Shown here: positions 51,847 to 60,633 of the stretch, piece after piece | Layout of the letters: each line of letters begins with the position of its first letter | How positions within the stretch are numbered: position 1 is the stretch's first letter | Assembly (NCBI GenBank): GCA_910574885.1 | Contig: CAJTDD010000010.1 | Coordinates: 83,598 to 147,597 of the forward strand | Length of the DNA: 64,000 bases | From: Lachnospiraceae bacterium | Lineage (GTDB): Bacteria; Bacillota; Clostridia; Lachnospirales; Lachnospiraceae | Reading direction: 5' to 3' | The notes under the pieces: generated by a model | What the model saw: the letters and a program-made list of their open reading frames with translations, nothing else | Databases searched by the model: none | Told to the model about the DNA's origin: nothing | Made by a program: the position numbers and the translations under genes

Positions 51847-53079
51847 ATGTCAGAATTTCAGGAATTGGTAAAAAGTTTTCCAAAGACCAGAGAATATGTC
51901 CGTGATTTTTTTGTCTACGGCTTCAAGACCCGGAACGAATTCAAAGGCAAAAGCCCCCGCACCTATGACAATGAACGCCGAAGGCTTGAGAGCTGGCTTG
52001 GTTCCTATGTCCGCAAAGACCATGTATCCGGCGGCTCCAACATTTCCCTTGCCATTGACAGCAACCTGCTGGACACCAATCCCCTGTTCCGGGTATGGAA
52101 GACCAAGAGCTTCACGGACAATGATATTGTACTGCATTTTCTAATTCTTGATATCCTTCAAGACGGACGTCCCCTGACAGCGGAAGCAATCACCGACCTC
52201 CTGCTTTCAGAATACGACGCCCTGTTCGACATCCAGACCGTCCGCCGGAAATGTAATGCCTATGCAAAAGAAGGCTTACTGGAGAAACAAAAGCTCGGGA
52301 AAACAGTGGTGTTCTCCCTAAGCCTTACACTCCCTTGTTGGCTTCGTTCCAATGAAAATATACAAGATGCCCTGTCATTTTACCAGATGGCAGAAGTCTT
52401 CGGAGTGGTCGGGAATGAATTAACGGAACAGACAGACTGCCAGAATCAGACCTTCCGGGTAAAACATAGTTTCTGCGTACATACTTTGGAGGACGAGATA
52501 CTTCTTTCCCTACTGGACGCCATGAACAAAAAAGCGCAGGTAAGACTCGAGTTAAAAAGTTCCCGGACAGAGACGAAGACCACATCTGCCTGCGTCCCTT
52601 TGCAGATATTTATCAGCGCAAGAACCGGGCGCCGTTACCTGTGCGGATATGTACACAAAAGAAACCGCTTCTCCTGTTTCCGTCTGGATTCTATTAAATG
52701 CGTGACCCCTCTGGATTCCTCCCCAGACTATGACGAACTAACGGAGAAACTTGACCATAACCGGAAGTATCTGTGGGGCGTTTCTTTTCAAGGGGAAGAA
52801 GGACATCATCTGGATAAACTGACCATGACCATACAGGCTTTAGAGCCGACGGAAAATTATATTGTAGACCGGTTGAAACGGGAGGGCAGAGGCGGAAGGG
52901 TCACAAGGATTGCCCGGAACGTCTATCAGTACGAGACAGAAGCCTTTGACTGCAACGAAATGCTGCCCTGGATCCGTACCTTTATCGGAAGGATACTGGA
53001 ACTTAGGTGTACGGCAAAATCCGTAGAACAGAGGTTTTACCGGGACTTGCAGGAAATGTATGAAATGTATGAGATATGA
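51847..53079 (+). CDS. WYL-domain transcriptional regulator (first of a pair)
   Basis: A 410-residue protein. The N-terminal third holds a winged-helix-like DNA-binding region (HFLILDILQDGRPLTAEAITDLLLSEYDALFDIQTVRRKCNAYAKEGLLEKQK). The second half is a WYL fold: VPLQIFISARTGRRYLCGYVHKRNRFSCFRLDSIKCVTPLD carries the segment where ligand- or nucleic-acid-contacting residues lie (RYL.GY replaces WYL). The C-terminal WCX-type extension follows. ATG 51847 is preceded by GAGGAAGGAAG. WYL proteins sense ligands, in some cases nucleic acids or nucleotides. Its divergent position suggests it controls rtcB; the bound signal could be damaged RNA, which is speculation. Confidence 0.85.
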   Translation: MSEFQELVKSFPKTREYVRDFFVYGFKTRNEFKGKSPRTYDNERRRLESWLGSYVRKDHVSGGSNISLAIDSNLLDTNPLFRVWKTKSFTDNDIVLHFLILDILQDGRPLTAEAITDLLLSEYDALFDIQTVRRKCNAYAKEGLLEKQKLGKTVVFSLSLTLPCWLRSNENIQDALSFYQMAEVFGVVGNELTEQTDCQNQTFRVKHSFCVHTLEDEILLSLLDAMNKKAQVRLELKSSRTETKTTSACVPLQIFISARTGRRYLCGYVHKRNRFSCFRLDSIKCVTPLDSSPDYDELTEKLDHNRKYLWGVSFQGEEGHHLDKLTMTIQALEPTENYIVDRLKREGRGGRVTRIARNVYQYETEAFDCNEMLPWIRTFIGRILELRCTAKSVEQRFYRDLQEMYEMYEI

Positions 53080-53153
53080 TAGAAGGGCCCCTAAGGGCAT
53101 CCCAGAGCGAATTAATTTCTGCACATTATACAATAAATAGAAGGAATCAACAT

Positions 53154-54230
53154 ATGGAACTATTTTCAGAAATCTACAGTTGCTATTATCAGGTAATGCG
53201 GCATATTTTATGCCGTCAGAACGCCTTGTCCATACAGGATATCTACAACCAGATAAACAGCGAAGGCTTCGGGGAAAGTATGATTTCCATCATCCCTAAG
53301 CTGGAAAGCGGCGCATGGAATCTATTTGACCGGGATGGTGAACTCTACCTTTCCAAACTATCACCCTCCTTTACCGTCCCGCTTTCCGCCCTCGAAAAAT
53401 CTTACCTCAAGGCATTGCTGTCCGACCCGCGCATCGGGCTCTTTCTTGACCGTGAACAAACCGACGCCCTGAACGAAATGCTAGTATCCGTAGAACCTCT
53501 CTGGCGGCAGGAACAATTCTGCTGCTACGACCGTTTTGCCGACGGTGATCCCTATCCTGTTACGTCCAAATTACTCCATACCGCCGCTAACGAAAGCCAA
53601 GCATCTACACACAACACAGACCTTACCAGAGCCAATACGGACGAATCCGATACCATCCAAGAAAGATACCGGCAGAATTTCCGTACGCTCCTAAAAGCGC
53701 AGAAACGGAAGGCCTATGTGGAGCTTGATTATACCTCCCCCGCCGGGACGCGCGTCCATCACTACTACGTTCCCGCCAGACTTGAGTATTCTGTAAAAAA
53801 TGACAAGTTCCGTCTCCTTGCCCTGAAAACTTCCAACCATAGAAGAATGCGGCTTGACATCCTGAATGTCGCCCGCATCCAAAGGGTCCGGCTTACAGAC
53901 AAGACTCTAACTTCCGACATTGACCTGAATTCTCTGATTCGGAATTCTTACTACAAAGAGCCGCTGACACTGCATATTGTCAACAAACGCAACGCCCTTG
54001 AGCGCGCCATGCTGCATTTCGCCAATTATGAGAAGAACACCGCAAAAATCGGCGAAAACACATATGAATGCCTCATCTATTATAATCAGAACATGGAAAC
54101 AGAGCTGTTGATTGAAGTCATGTCCTTTGGGCCTATGCTGAAAGTAATCGGCAATGAAAAATTCCTGAAAAGCCTGCAATCCCGGCTTGAGAAACAACGT
54201 ATGCTGATTTATAATAACGCACCCGCATAA
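53154..54230 (+). CDS. WYL-domain transcriptional regulator (second of a pair)
   Basis: A 358-residue protein. N-terminus MELFSEIYSCYYQVMRHILCRQNALSIQDIYNQIN is a helix-turn-helix-like region; the WYL domain contains KRKAYVELDYTSPAGTRVHHYYVPARLEYSVKNDKFRLLALKTSNHRRMRLDILNVARIQRV; a C-terminal extension follows. ATG 53154 has AGAAGGA at 8 nt and fits family starts; an in-frame ATG at 53076 overlaps the first gene's stop but lacks a ribosome site. It is about 20% shorter than, and only distantly related to, its neighbour, so the two may form a heteromeric regulator. Terminated at 54216-54242. Confidence 0.85.
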   Translation: MELFSEIYSCYYQVMRHILCRQNALSIQDIYNQINSEGFGESMISIIPKLESGAWNLFDRDGELYLSKLSPSFTVPLSALEKSYLKALLSDPRIGLFLDREQTDALNEMLVSVEPLWRQEQFCCYDRFADGDPYPVTSKLLHTAANESQASTHNTDLTRANTDESDTIQERYRQNFRTLLKAQKRKAYVELDYTSPAGTRVHHYYVPARLEYSVKNDKFRLLALKTSNHRRMRLDILNVARIQRVRLTDKTLTSDIDLNSLIRNSYYKEPLTLHIVNKRNALERAMLHFANYEKNTAKIGENTYECLIYYNQNMETELLIEVMSFGPMLKVIGNEKFLKSLQSRLEKQRMLIYNNAPA

Positions 54231-54242
54231 ACCGGGTGCGTT
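54216..54242 (+). terminator. Hairpin terminator of the WYL operon
   Basis: Ten-bp stem AACGCACCCG/CGGGTGCGTT with a 7-nt loop that contains the stop codon; short T run. Confidence 0.75.
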
Positions 54243-54266
54243 TGGCTGATTATAATTCTATCCAAT

Positions 54267-55880
54267 TCAAACAACCGCCTCAATCAACACTTTTTCTCCG
54301 ATTTCCAGCTCCTTCACTCCAATCTCCTTTTTCTTATTAAAATTAAAGCTAATCATATATCCCTGATTCAAATGATAATAATCGAGATACTCAATCAACT
54401 GCCCTTCCCCGCGCTCATGATATGCACTGCCTCTCCACACTTTAAGCTCTATCACGAATTGCTCTCCCCGATAATCTACGACTACATCCGTACGTTCCAT
54501 ATTACGTGTCCAAGATTCCACATAATAATTTCCCACTCCATTAATAATAGGTCTTAGATATAGCAAGAAATACCTGCGTCCATCCTCCTCCAAAAAAGTC
54601 TGCTGCCAATTCCCATATATATCATTAAAATGAATTACGAACTTCTCCAGCAACCGCTTCATGTCCAACCGTCCATTCTGGACAAACTGGTTCTTATCCC
54701 GCAAAGCCTCATCATAGATTCGTTCTTTTTGCATAGCGGGAGCAGCCAAAAAAAAGTTATATAGCAGAGTCTCGAAAATCCTATTCGCTATGACCACGTT
54801 ATGTCCCACTTTTTTGACAAAACCGAACATCAGTGCAGTTTCCACAGAACGTACCCCCACAACATAAGGAATGTCCTTCCCGCAAAGCAAAAGGTCACGG
54901 AGCATTATCTCAAGCTCCGGATAGTCCTCAAGCTTGTTGAATAATGATTCAAACAAAGTATTCTGTTCTGACAGCAAAAAACGCACCGCCGCCAACACAC
55001 CCTCTTTTGTCCACCTCTCATTTCTTCCAGCATTATTCCCTATATCAATCTCTCCAGTATCCACTCGCTCATCAATTAATTTGCAAATATAAGAAACAAG
55101 GAACGGATACCCAGAAGTATAGTCATAGATAATCCCTGCAATCCCTGCCACATCCATTCCTGTCCTTCGTTCCGCCTCATACTGTCCCAACATCCCTGCA
55201 ATATCAGCCGTCGAAAAGCTCATATCAACCTGAAAATCTACCGCTATGTTCCAGGGACTATTCCATTTACGTTCCTCGTCTGCCCGAATCTTATGTTTGA
55301 TATTCTTAATGTCATAAACACCTGCGAGGATTACTGAATGAAACGTTGCTTTCACGTCCCGATTAATATAATACCCCCTAAGCTGTGCAAGAAAATCAAG
55401 AAAAACTTGATTATTACTCGCACTGTCAACCTCGTCAACCAACAATACGACCGGTTTTTCAGAACATCTGCATACTTCGCTGAGATATCCGAACAATTCA
55501 AATAATTCTATCTCACTTTTATGCTCTTCTACAGCCTCCCGAAAGGAACTTAACGCACACCCCAACACCCCTGTGTCATCTATTCCCTCCGCTGCTTCAA
55601 TAAAAATGTTTGCAAATGCAATTGAAAATATATTCTCATTCCTGAACTTAGCTGCACCCAACATCTGAAAATCCAGGCTTATCACCATATAATCATTCTC
55701 AAGAAACTCCGCCAGCCCTCTCAGCATCGTAGTCTTCCCAAACTGCCTTGCCCGGTTAATAGTGAAATAACTCCCTTGCTCCACCATCTTTTTTACCTCG
55801 TTCAGCCTGTCTTCTATATTCACCATATAATGCAGCAACGGTTTACAATCGCCATTGATATTAAACATTTTCCTCAACAC
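54267..55880 (-). CDS. AAA-like ATPase with C-terminal PD-(D/E)XK nuclease-like domain, paralogue of the 43598 gene
   Basis: A 537-residue protein. It begins FNINGDCKPLLHYMVNIEDRLNEVKKMVEQGSYFTINRARQFGKTTMLRGL and has VVLLVDEVDSASNNQVFLDFLAQLRGYYINRDVKATFHSVILAGVYDIKNIKHKIRADE, which matches the 43598-45187 product almost block for block. The end ERTDVVVDYRGEQFVIELKVWRG supplies the nuclease-like D...ExK motif. GTG 55880 is the start, 7 nt after AAGGAGG. The two genes flank the RNA-repair locus and the 46400 AAA gene in opposite orientation. Function unknown. Confidence 0.85.
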   Translation of the reverse strand: MLRKMFNINGDCKPLLHYMVNIEDRLNEVKKMVEQGSYFTINRARQFGKTTMLRGLAEFLENDYMVISLDFQMLGAAKFRNENIFSIAFANIFIEAAEGIDDTGVLGCALSSFREAVEEHKSEIELFELFGYLSEVCRCSEKPVVLLVDEVDSASNNQVFLDFLAQLRGYYINRDVKATFHSVILAGVYDIKNIKHKIRADEERKWNSPWNIAVDFQVDMSFSTADIAGMLGQYEAERRTGMDVAGIAGIIYDYTSGYPFLVSYICKLIDERVDTGEIDIGNNAGRNERWTKEGVLAAVRFLLSEQNTLFESLFNKLEDYPELEIMLRDLLLCGKDIPYVVGVRSVETALMFGFVKKVGHNVVIANRIFETLLYNFFLAAPAMQKERIYDEALRDKNQFVQNGRLDMKRLLEKFVIHFNDIYGNWQQTFLEEDGRRYFLLYLRPIINGVGNYYVESWTRNMERTDVVVDYRGEQFVIELKVWRGSAYHERGEGQLIEYLDYYHLNQGYMISFNFNKKKEIGVKELEIGEKVLIEAVV

Positions 55881-56049
55881 ACAGACCTCCTTCTTACTTC
55901 CCCAAATCTTTGCCTCCCCCTGCGTCCTCCGCCGTCAGCAACACATTTTTCCGTTTGGTTACTCCCATTATACAAAATCTCACCCTCTCTCTCAAGGTTA
56001 ATCAGAACAACTGCTTATTTTCAAACTGGCATGGTCATATTTATAATTA

Positions 56050-56078
56050 TTGGCTCTTTTTTTCAATCCAGATATGAT
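56050..56078 (+). promoter_or_regulatory. Sigma-A promoter of the ECF S-component gene
   Basis: TTGGCT, 17 bp, TATGAT. Start of transcription near 56085, just before the inverted repeat at 56096. Confidence 0.55.
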
Positions 56079-56095
56079 ATAAAGTATCTACATTG

Positions 56096-56115
56096 GTAAA
56101 ACCATTATGTTTTAC
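56096..56115. promoter_or_regulatory. Inverted repeat in the leader of the ECF gene
   Basis: GTAAAAC and GTTTTAC separated by 6 bp, about 15-30 bp downstream of the predicted start of transcription; candidate repressor site. No riboswitch fold is recognised. Confidence 0.4.
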
Positions 56116-56145
56116 ATAATATGAACAAGAAAAGAGGGCTTTCAA

Positions 56146-56682
56146 ATGAACACAAATACGAATCTGAAGAAAATTGTCATGACAGCTTTATTCGCCGCGT
56201 TGGCGTGCGTTGCCACTATGTCCATCCGCATCCCAACGCCGGGAACCAGCGGATATATACACCCCGGAGACGCCATCGTCATTCTCTCCGGCGTCATCCT
56301 TGGCCCCATCTGGGGGCTGCTGGCGGCAGGAATCGGCTCCGCCATGGCAGACCTGCTGGGAGGCTATTTCATCTATGTGCCGATTACCTTCGCAGTCAAA
56401 GGAATCATCGCATGGATCGCCGGTATCCTCTACCATAAGCTGGGCAAGACGCCTAAGAGCCAGTGCATGGCAGTCATACTCGGAGGAATTGCAGATATCG
56501 TCCTCGTAGCCGGAGGATATTTCCTCTGCGAGATACCTCTCTATGGGGCATCCGCCGCCTTAGCAAGCGTTCCCGCTAATTTAATTCAAGGGCTTGGCGG
56601 GCTTATCATCGCATTCGTCCTGTATCCGCTCCTGCTGGCAGTGCCGGATATCCGGCAGATTACACATAGCTCACATATATAG
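56146..56682 (+). CDS. ECF transporter S component
   Basis: A 178-residue membrane protein with about six hydrophobic segments. The signature TALFAALACVATMSIRIPTPGTSGYIHPGDAIVILSGVILGPIWGLLAAGIGSAMADLLGG is typical of the vitamin-binding S subunits (ECF_trnsprt family). Substrate could be a B vitamin or related compound; this cannot be read from sequence. No EcfA/EcfT genes are nearby, so it would share the common energising module. AGAGGG lies before ATG 56146. Confidence 0.88.
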   Translation: MNTNTNLKKIVMTALFAALACVATMSIRIPTPGTSGYIHPGDAIVILSGVILGPIWGLLAAGIGSAMADLLGGYFIYVPITFAVKGIIAWIAGILYHKLGKTPKSQCMAVILGGIADIVLVAGGYFLCEIPLYGASAALASVPANLIQGLGGLIIAFVLYPLLLAVPDIRQITHSSHI

Positions 56683-56747
56683 AATAGTCATCTGTGGAAA
56701 TAATAATCCGAAAACGGAAATCCGGAAACAATTATGCAGAAGAAAGA

Positions 56748-56794
56748 GGCTGCCGCAAAACGGAAAGATTAATTTCTTCCATTTTGCAGCAGCC
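56748..56794. terminator. Bidirectional terminator
   Basis: Long imperfect hairpin GGCTGC..GCAAAA..GGAA paired with TTCC..TTTTGC..GCAGCC between the converging ECF and MCP genes. Confidence 0.75.
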
Positions 56795-56805
56795 CCTTCA
56801 AATTC

Positions 56806-58938
56806 TTACTCTTTCCTAAGCCTAAACTGTCTCACCAGATTCCGAAGCATCTGGGACTGGCTGGACAGCTCTTCACTGGTCGCCGCGCTTTCCTGCGCCG
56901 TAGCCGAATTCGTCTGTACAACGTTGGAAATCTGGTTCATACCATTCGTAGCCTGCTCCAGCGATGAAGACTGTTCTACTGCCGCCACGGCAATCTTATC
57001 AACCAATTCGGAAATCGCCCGGCTGCTCTCTACCACCTTCTCTAACGACTGAGCCGTCTCATTGGCAATCCCCATACCTGTATCCACGGCGCTGACTGCT
57101 CCCTGAATCAGCTCAGACGTACTCTTAGAAGCGCTTGCCGACTTCCCGGCAAGATTACGCACCTCGTCAGCCACGACAGCAAAGCCCTTGCCTGCCTCTC
57201 CGGCCCTTGCAGCCTCTACAGCCGCATTCAGCGCAAGAATATTCGTCTGGAACGCAATATCCTCAATCGTCTTGATAATCTTACCAATCTCCGCCGACCG
57301 CTTGCCAATCTCGTCCATGGCCGCGACCATATCATTCATATGCTGGTTGCAGACCGCCGTTTCCTCGCCGGACTGCGCCGAAATATCCCTGGCGTCCGCC
57401 GCATTTTTGGCAGTCCCCTGCACATGCTCGGATATCCCCGCAATCGTTGCCGTAAGCTCCTCCACCGAAGCCGCCTGCTCCACGGAACCTTGGGAGAGAG
57501 CCTGGGCGCCTGACGCCATCTGGTCGCTTCCCATAGACACCTGATCCGCTGAATTGTCAATCTGGCTGAGCGCGCTGCTAAGCCTGCGGTTCATCTTACG
57601 CACAGAAAGCAGAACCCCTTCAAAAGCCCCGACATAACTGTCCTCCGCCTTCGTCCTCACCGTGAAATTGCCTTCCGCCATCTCCTCTAAGACATACTTC
57701 AAATCCGTAACGATTCGGTTCAGTGTACCAACCATCTGTGAAAACGTATTCGACAATATACCAATCTCGTCCTCATTTGCAGCCTCAAGCTCTACGTCCA
57801 GATTCCCTTCCGCAATGCTGTTCGCCGCCTCAACGATATCCTTGACCGGTTTTAATACTCTTCTCAATACCATGATGACTGTAAAGATAATCACAAGCAG
57901 AACCACCACGGAAAGACCGATCATCAAATAGATCGTCGTCATTATCAACGCGTCAATGTCTCTCGTCCGAACGGCTGTCAACGCCCACCAAGTCTCGCCA
58001 GCCGCATTAATCGGCGTAAAGAAACGAGTAACTTTGCTTCCGTCCTCCCTCGTCGTCTCAATCTGGAATTCCGTATCCCCATCCATCTTATCCTGAATTG
58101 CTTTCAGTTCTTTGGCATTCGGGGTAAAGTCGGAAAGAGACTTACCGATATCGTCCTTCGACTCACTGTCATAGATAATCTTCTCATTGGCGTTGTAAAT
58201 CGTGCAGTACATACTCGGGTAGTCTTCATTGGTCGTCTCCACCTTATCGAAATTGCTTACATTGATGTCCGCCATCACGACACCCTTCATATCATTGTTA
58301 TGGATAATCGGGCTTGCATAGGAAACCATGGAAACGCCGTTATAATCATAGGGGTCTGTAACCACGCTGTCCTTCTTCTCAGCCGCCAGCTTATAATAAT
58401 CCTCCTGAGAATACACCTCATATGCGCCAAACGGCTCCACCTTTTCGGAAGCATTCTGCTCGCTTATGTAGAAACCATAATCTTTCATGTCTTCCTGGAA
58501 TTTATACGCCTCAAACAGTACGCCGACGCCCTCGAGATCCTCATTATTCATCGCCGCATTCCGGGCAGTCTCCCGCAGGTACACCTCGACGTCATAATTC
58601 AGAATAGTCAATACCCTTCCATAGATACTGCTCTGGCAGAGCGCAACGACAGTCGGGTCCGTAGGCACCACGTTCTGTGCCGGGTCTGCTTCTGCCTGCA
58701 GATAAGACTTCTCCAGAAACGCCTTTATGTCATTGGCAGCCGTCTCCGCCTCATTAAATACCATCTGGATATCCGTGGCGTTAGAACTACAGATAGCTTC
58801 TAGTTCCCCATAAGTAGCCTCTGTAATGGCAGTCTCAGACATTTTGACTGTAATGCCTACAAGGACAGTTAGGCTGACTGCCAGAATCACGCCGATAATA
58901 ACAGCCAGCTTTTGCGTCAGCTTCATTTTTTTAAACAT
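56806..58938 (-). CDS. Methyl-accepting chemotaxis protein
   Basis: A 710-residue receptor. TM1 lies within the first 30 residues ([23 protein letters not shown]); an extracellular sensor of about 280 residues follows with a dCache-like pattern ([56 protein letters not shown], and [11 protein letters not shown]); TM2 is [23 protein letters not shown]; then a HAMP domain and the signalling hairpin with its tip [40 protein letters not shown]. No C-terminal CheR-docking pentapeptide. dCache sensors bind small molecules such as amino acids. ATG 58938 follows GGAGGAG. It would signal through the CheA/CheW pair of this window or others. Confidence 0.95.
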   Translation of the reverse strand: MFKKMKLTQKLAVIIGVILAVSLTVLVGITVKMSETAITEATYGELEAICSSNATDIQMVFNEAETAANDIKAFLEKSYLQAEADPAQNVVPTDPTVVALCQSSIYGRVLTILNYDVEVYLRETARNAAMNNEDLEGVGVLFEAYKFQEDMKDYGFYISEQNASEKVEPFGAYEVYSQEDYYKLAAEKKDSVVTDPYDYNGVSMVSYASPIIHNNDMKGVVMADINVSNFDKVETTNEDYPSMYCTIYNANEKIIYDSESKDDIGKSLSDFTPNAKELKAIQDKMDGDTEFQIETTREDGSKVTRFFTPINAAGETWWALTAVRTRDIDALIMTTIYLMIGLSVVVLLVIIFTVIMVLRRVLKPVKDIVEAANSIAEGNLDVELEAANEDEIGILSNTFSQMVGTLNRIVTDLKYVLEEMAEGNFTVRTKAEDSYVGAFEGVLLSVRKMNRRLSSALSQIDNSADQVSMGSDQMASGAQALSQGSVEQAASVEELTATIAGISEHVQGTAKNAADARDISAQSGEETAVCNQHMNDMVAAMDEIGKRSAEIGKIIKTIEDIAFQTNILALNAAVEAARAGEAGKGFAVVADEVRNLAGKSASASKSTSELIQGAVSAVDTGMGIANETAQSLEKVVESSRAISELVDKIAVAAVEQSSSLEQATNGMNQISNVVQTNSATAQESAATSEELSSQSQMLRNLVRQFRLRKE

Positions 58939-59092
58939 ACATTCTCCTCCTTCACTATGCACAGACAGCCCGCACTCTCTGTTTCATTTGTTTTTCCCCC
59001 GCTTTGCATGATGACATCTGAAATGCTTTTAAAGCTACTGCCTTAAAACAAAATAGCATGGCAAACACCACACTATTTTACAGTCGCTCGGT

Positions 59093-59116
59093 AAAAGTGA
59101 GCACAAAATCTCACTT
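59093..59116 (-). terminator. Terminator of the small gene at 59111-59227
   Basis: Minus strand AAGTGAG/CTCACTT with an 8-nt loop, followed by TTTT; it begins inside the stop codon of the small frame. Confidence 0.6.
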
Positions 59117-59227
59117 CTGCCCATCGTCCATATTCAATTCCGTCAAAATCCTTTCTCTTATCAGAAATACCAGACTCATTACGAACCTCTCACACAACTC
59201 TGTTTTCGACCTCATATACGCAACCAT
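59111..59227 (-). CDS. Possible small protein, 38 residues
   Basis: ATG 59227 is preceded by GATGAGGATGCT; the frame reads MVAYMRSKTELCERFVMSL then VFLIRERILTELNMDDGQK. It has a strong sigma-A promoter 70 bp upstream (59297-59325) and a terminator at its stop, so it forms a complete small transcription unit in the 446-bp gap between malic enzyme and MCP. The same signals would also fit a small RNA. No family recognised. If the terminator is leaky, this is also the long leader of the MCP gene. Confidence 0.4.
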   Translation of the reverse strand: MVAYMRSKTELCERFVMSLVFLIRERILTELNMDDGQK

Positions 59228-59296
59228 AGCATCCTCATCATTTGCAAAAAAAGTGTACTTTTACAAATTCTGCATATCTTTTTTTGATTATTCTAA

Positions 59297-59325
59297 AGTA
59301 TATCACAAAAAAAGAGCATTTACAA
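59297..59325 (-). promoter_or_regulatory. Sigma-A promoter upstream of the small gene and MCP
   Basis: Minus strand TTGTAA, 17 bp, TATACT, with TG two bases upstream of the -10. Confidence 0.7.
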
Positions 59326-59384
59326 TAAATTTTGACAGATAAACATTTTCAAGATAAAAATTTTTTCTCAATCAGCCACAGCAT

Positions 59385-60560
59385 TTAACCAATCCTGGCC
59401 ACGCCCGTTTTTCTTGCCGCTTCTGCAACTGCCGCCGCGACAGCATCCTTAATACGGGGGTCGAAAGGCTGGGGCAGGATATATTCCGCGTTCAGCTCTT
59501 CCTTTGACACAAGGCCGGCAATCGCATATGCCGCCGCTACCTTCATCTCATCGTTAATCTCTGTTGCACGCACATCTAAAGCTCCCCTGAACAACGCCGG
59601 AAAACAGAGTACGTTATTTACCTGATTCGGGTAATCGGAGCGTCCGGTAGAAACTACCGCCGCGCCGGCAGCCTTGGCTTCTTCCGGGAAAATCTCAGGG
59701 GTCGGGTTAGCACAGGCAAAAATAATCGGATCTTTTGCCATCGTTCTGACCATATCTGCCGTCAGAGTCTTTGGCGCCGATACGCCGATGAAAACGTCTG
59801 CGCCTTGTATCACCTTTGACAGCTCTCCCGTTTCATGGTTGAGGTTGGTAATCTTAGCCATCTCCTTTTTAATATCATTCATGTCCTCACGGCCTTCGTA
59901 AATGGCGCCTTTCCGGTCAGTCATGATTACATTTTTAAGCCCCATGGACATGAGCAGCCTAATAATAGCAATTCCGGCGGCTCCGGCTCCGGACGTCACA
60001 ATCTTGACTTCGCTTAATTCCTTACCGACTACTTTTAATGCATTGAGGAGCCCGGCTAAGGTAATCACCGCCGTTCCGTGCTGGTCGTCGTGGAAGATTG
60101 GGATATCACAGCATTTCTTCAATTTGTCTTCAATCTCAAAGCAGCGCGGGGCAGAGATATCTTCCAGATTAACGCCGCCAAAACTTCCGGAAAGAAGGCT
60201 TATGGTTCTTACAATCTCATCTACATCCTTGCTGCGGATACACAACGGGAACGCATCCACATCTCCAAAGGCTTTGAAAAGGACACATTTTCCCTCCATT
60301 ACCGGCATGCCCGCTTCCGGTCCGATATCACCCAGCCCAAGAACCGCCGTTCCGTCCGTCACAACGGCGACCGTGTTCCAACGGCGGGTGAGTTCAAAAC
60401 TCTTTTCCGGATCTTTCTGAATCTCCAGGCAAGGCTTTGCGACTCCCGGGGTGTAGGCAAGGCTTAACGCTTCTTTGGAATTCACGGCTGCCCTTGATGC
60501 GATTTCAATCTTTCCCTTTAGGTCATAATGCATTTTCAGTGATTCTTCTGCATAATTCAT
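59385..60560 (-). CDS. NAD(P)-dependent malic enzyme (malate to pyruvate and CO2)
   Basis: A 391-residue short-form malic enzyme. Markers: LAYTPGVAKPCLEI, VVTDGTAVLGLGDIGPEAGMPVMEGK, the metal-site segment IFHDDQHGTAVI, the dinucleotide loop TSGAGAAGIAI, and FACANPTPEI. The phosphotransacetylase tail of the MaeB long form is absent. ATG 60560 follows AAGGAGGAG. It stands alone with no obvious partner; cofactor preference is not decided here. Confidence 0.94.
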   Translation of the reverse strand: MNYAEESLKMHYDLKGKIEIASRAAVNSKEALSLAYTPGVAKPCLEIQKDPEKSFELTRRWNTVAVVTDGTAVLGLGDIGPEAGMPVMEGKCVLFKAFGDVDAFPLCIRSKDVDEIVRTISLLSGSFGGVNLEDISAPRCFEIEDKLKKCCDIPIFHDDQHGTAVITLAGLLNALKVVGKELSEVKIVTSGAGAAGIAIIRLLMSMGLKNVIMTDRKGAIYEGREDMNDIKKEMAKITNLNHETGELSKVIQGADVFIGVSAPKTLTADMVRTMAKDPIIFACANPTPEIFPEEAKAAGAAVVSTGRSDYPNQVNNVLCFPALFRGALDVRATEINDEMKVAAAYAIAGLVSKEELNAEYILPQPFDPRIKDAVAAAVAEAARKTGVARIG

Positions 60561-60633
60561 TTCTTTCTCCTCCTTAATATGATTTATTTTTCTCATATTT
60601 TTCTATTTTATATGGGCATAAGATACCGCCTGC

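Noticed and set aside
55881..56145. A vitamin riboswitch upstream of the ECF S-component
   Set aside because: Only a promoter and a short inverted repeat are seen; the leader after the predicted start is about 60 nt, too short for known vitamin riboswitches.
58939..59300. A cyclic-di-GMP riboswitch in the long leader of the chemoreceptor gene
   Set aside because: The GCAAAGC-like sequence near the start lacks the surrounding conserved helices and tetraloop receptor; a terminator also interrupts the leader.
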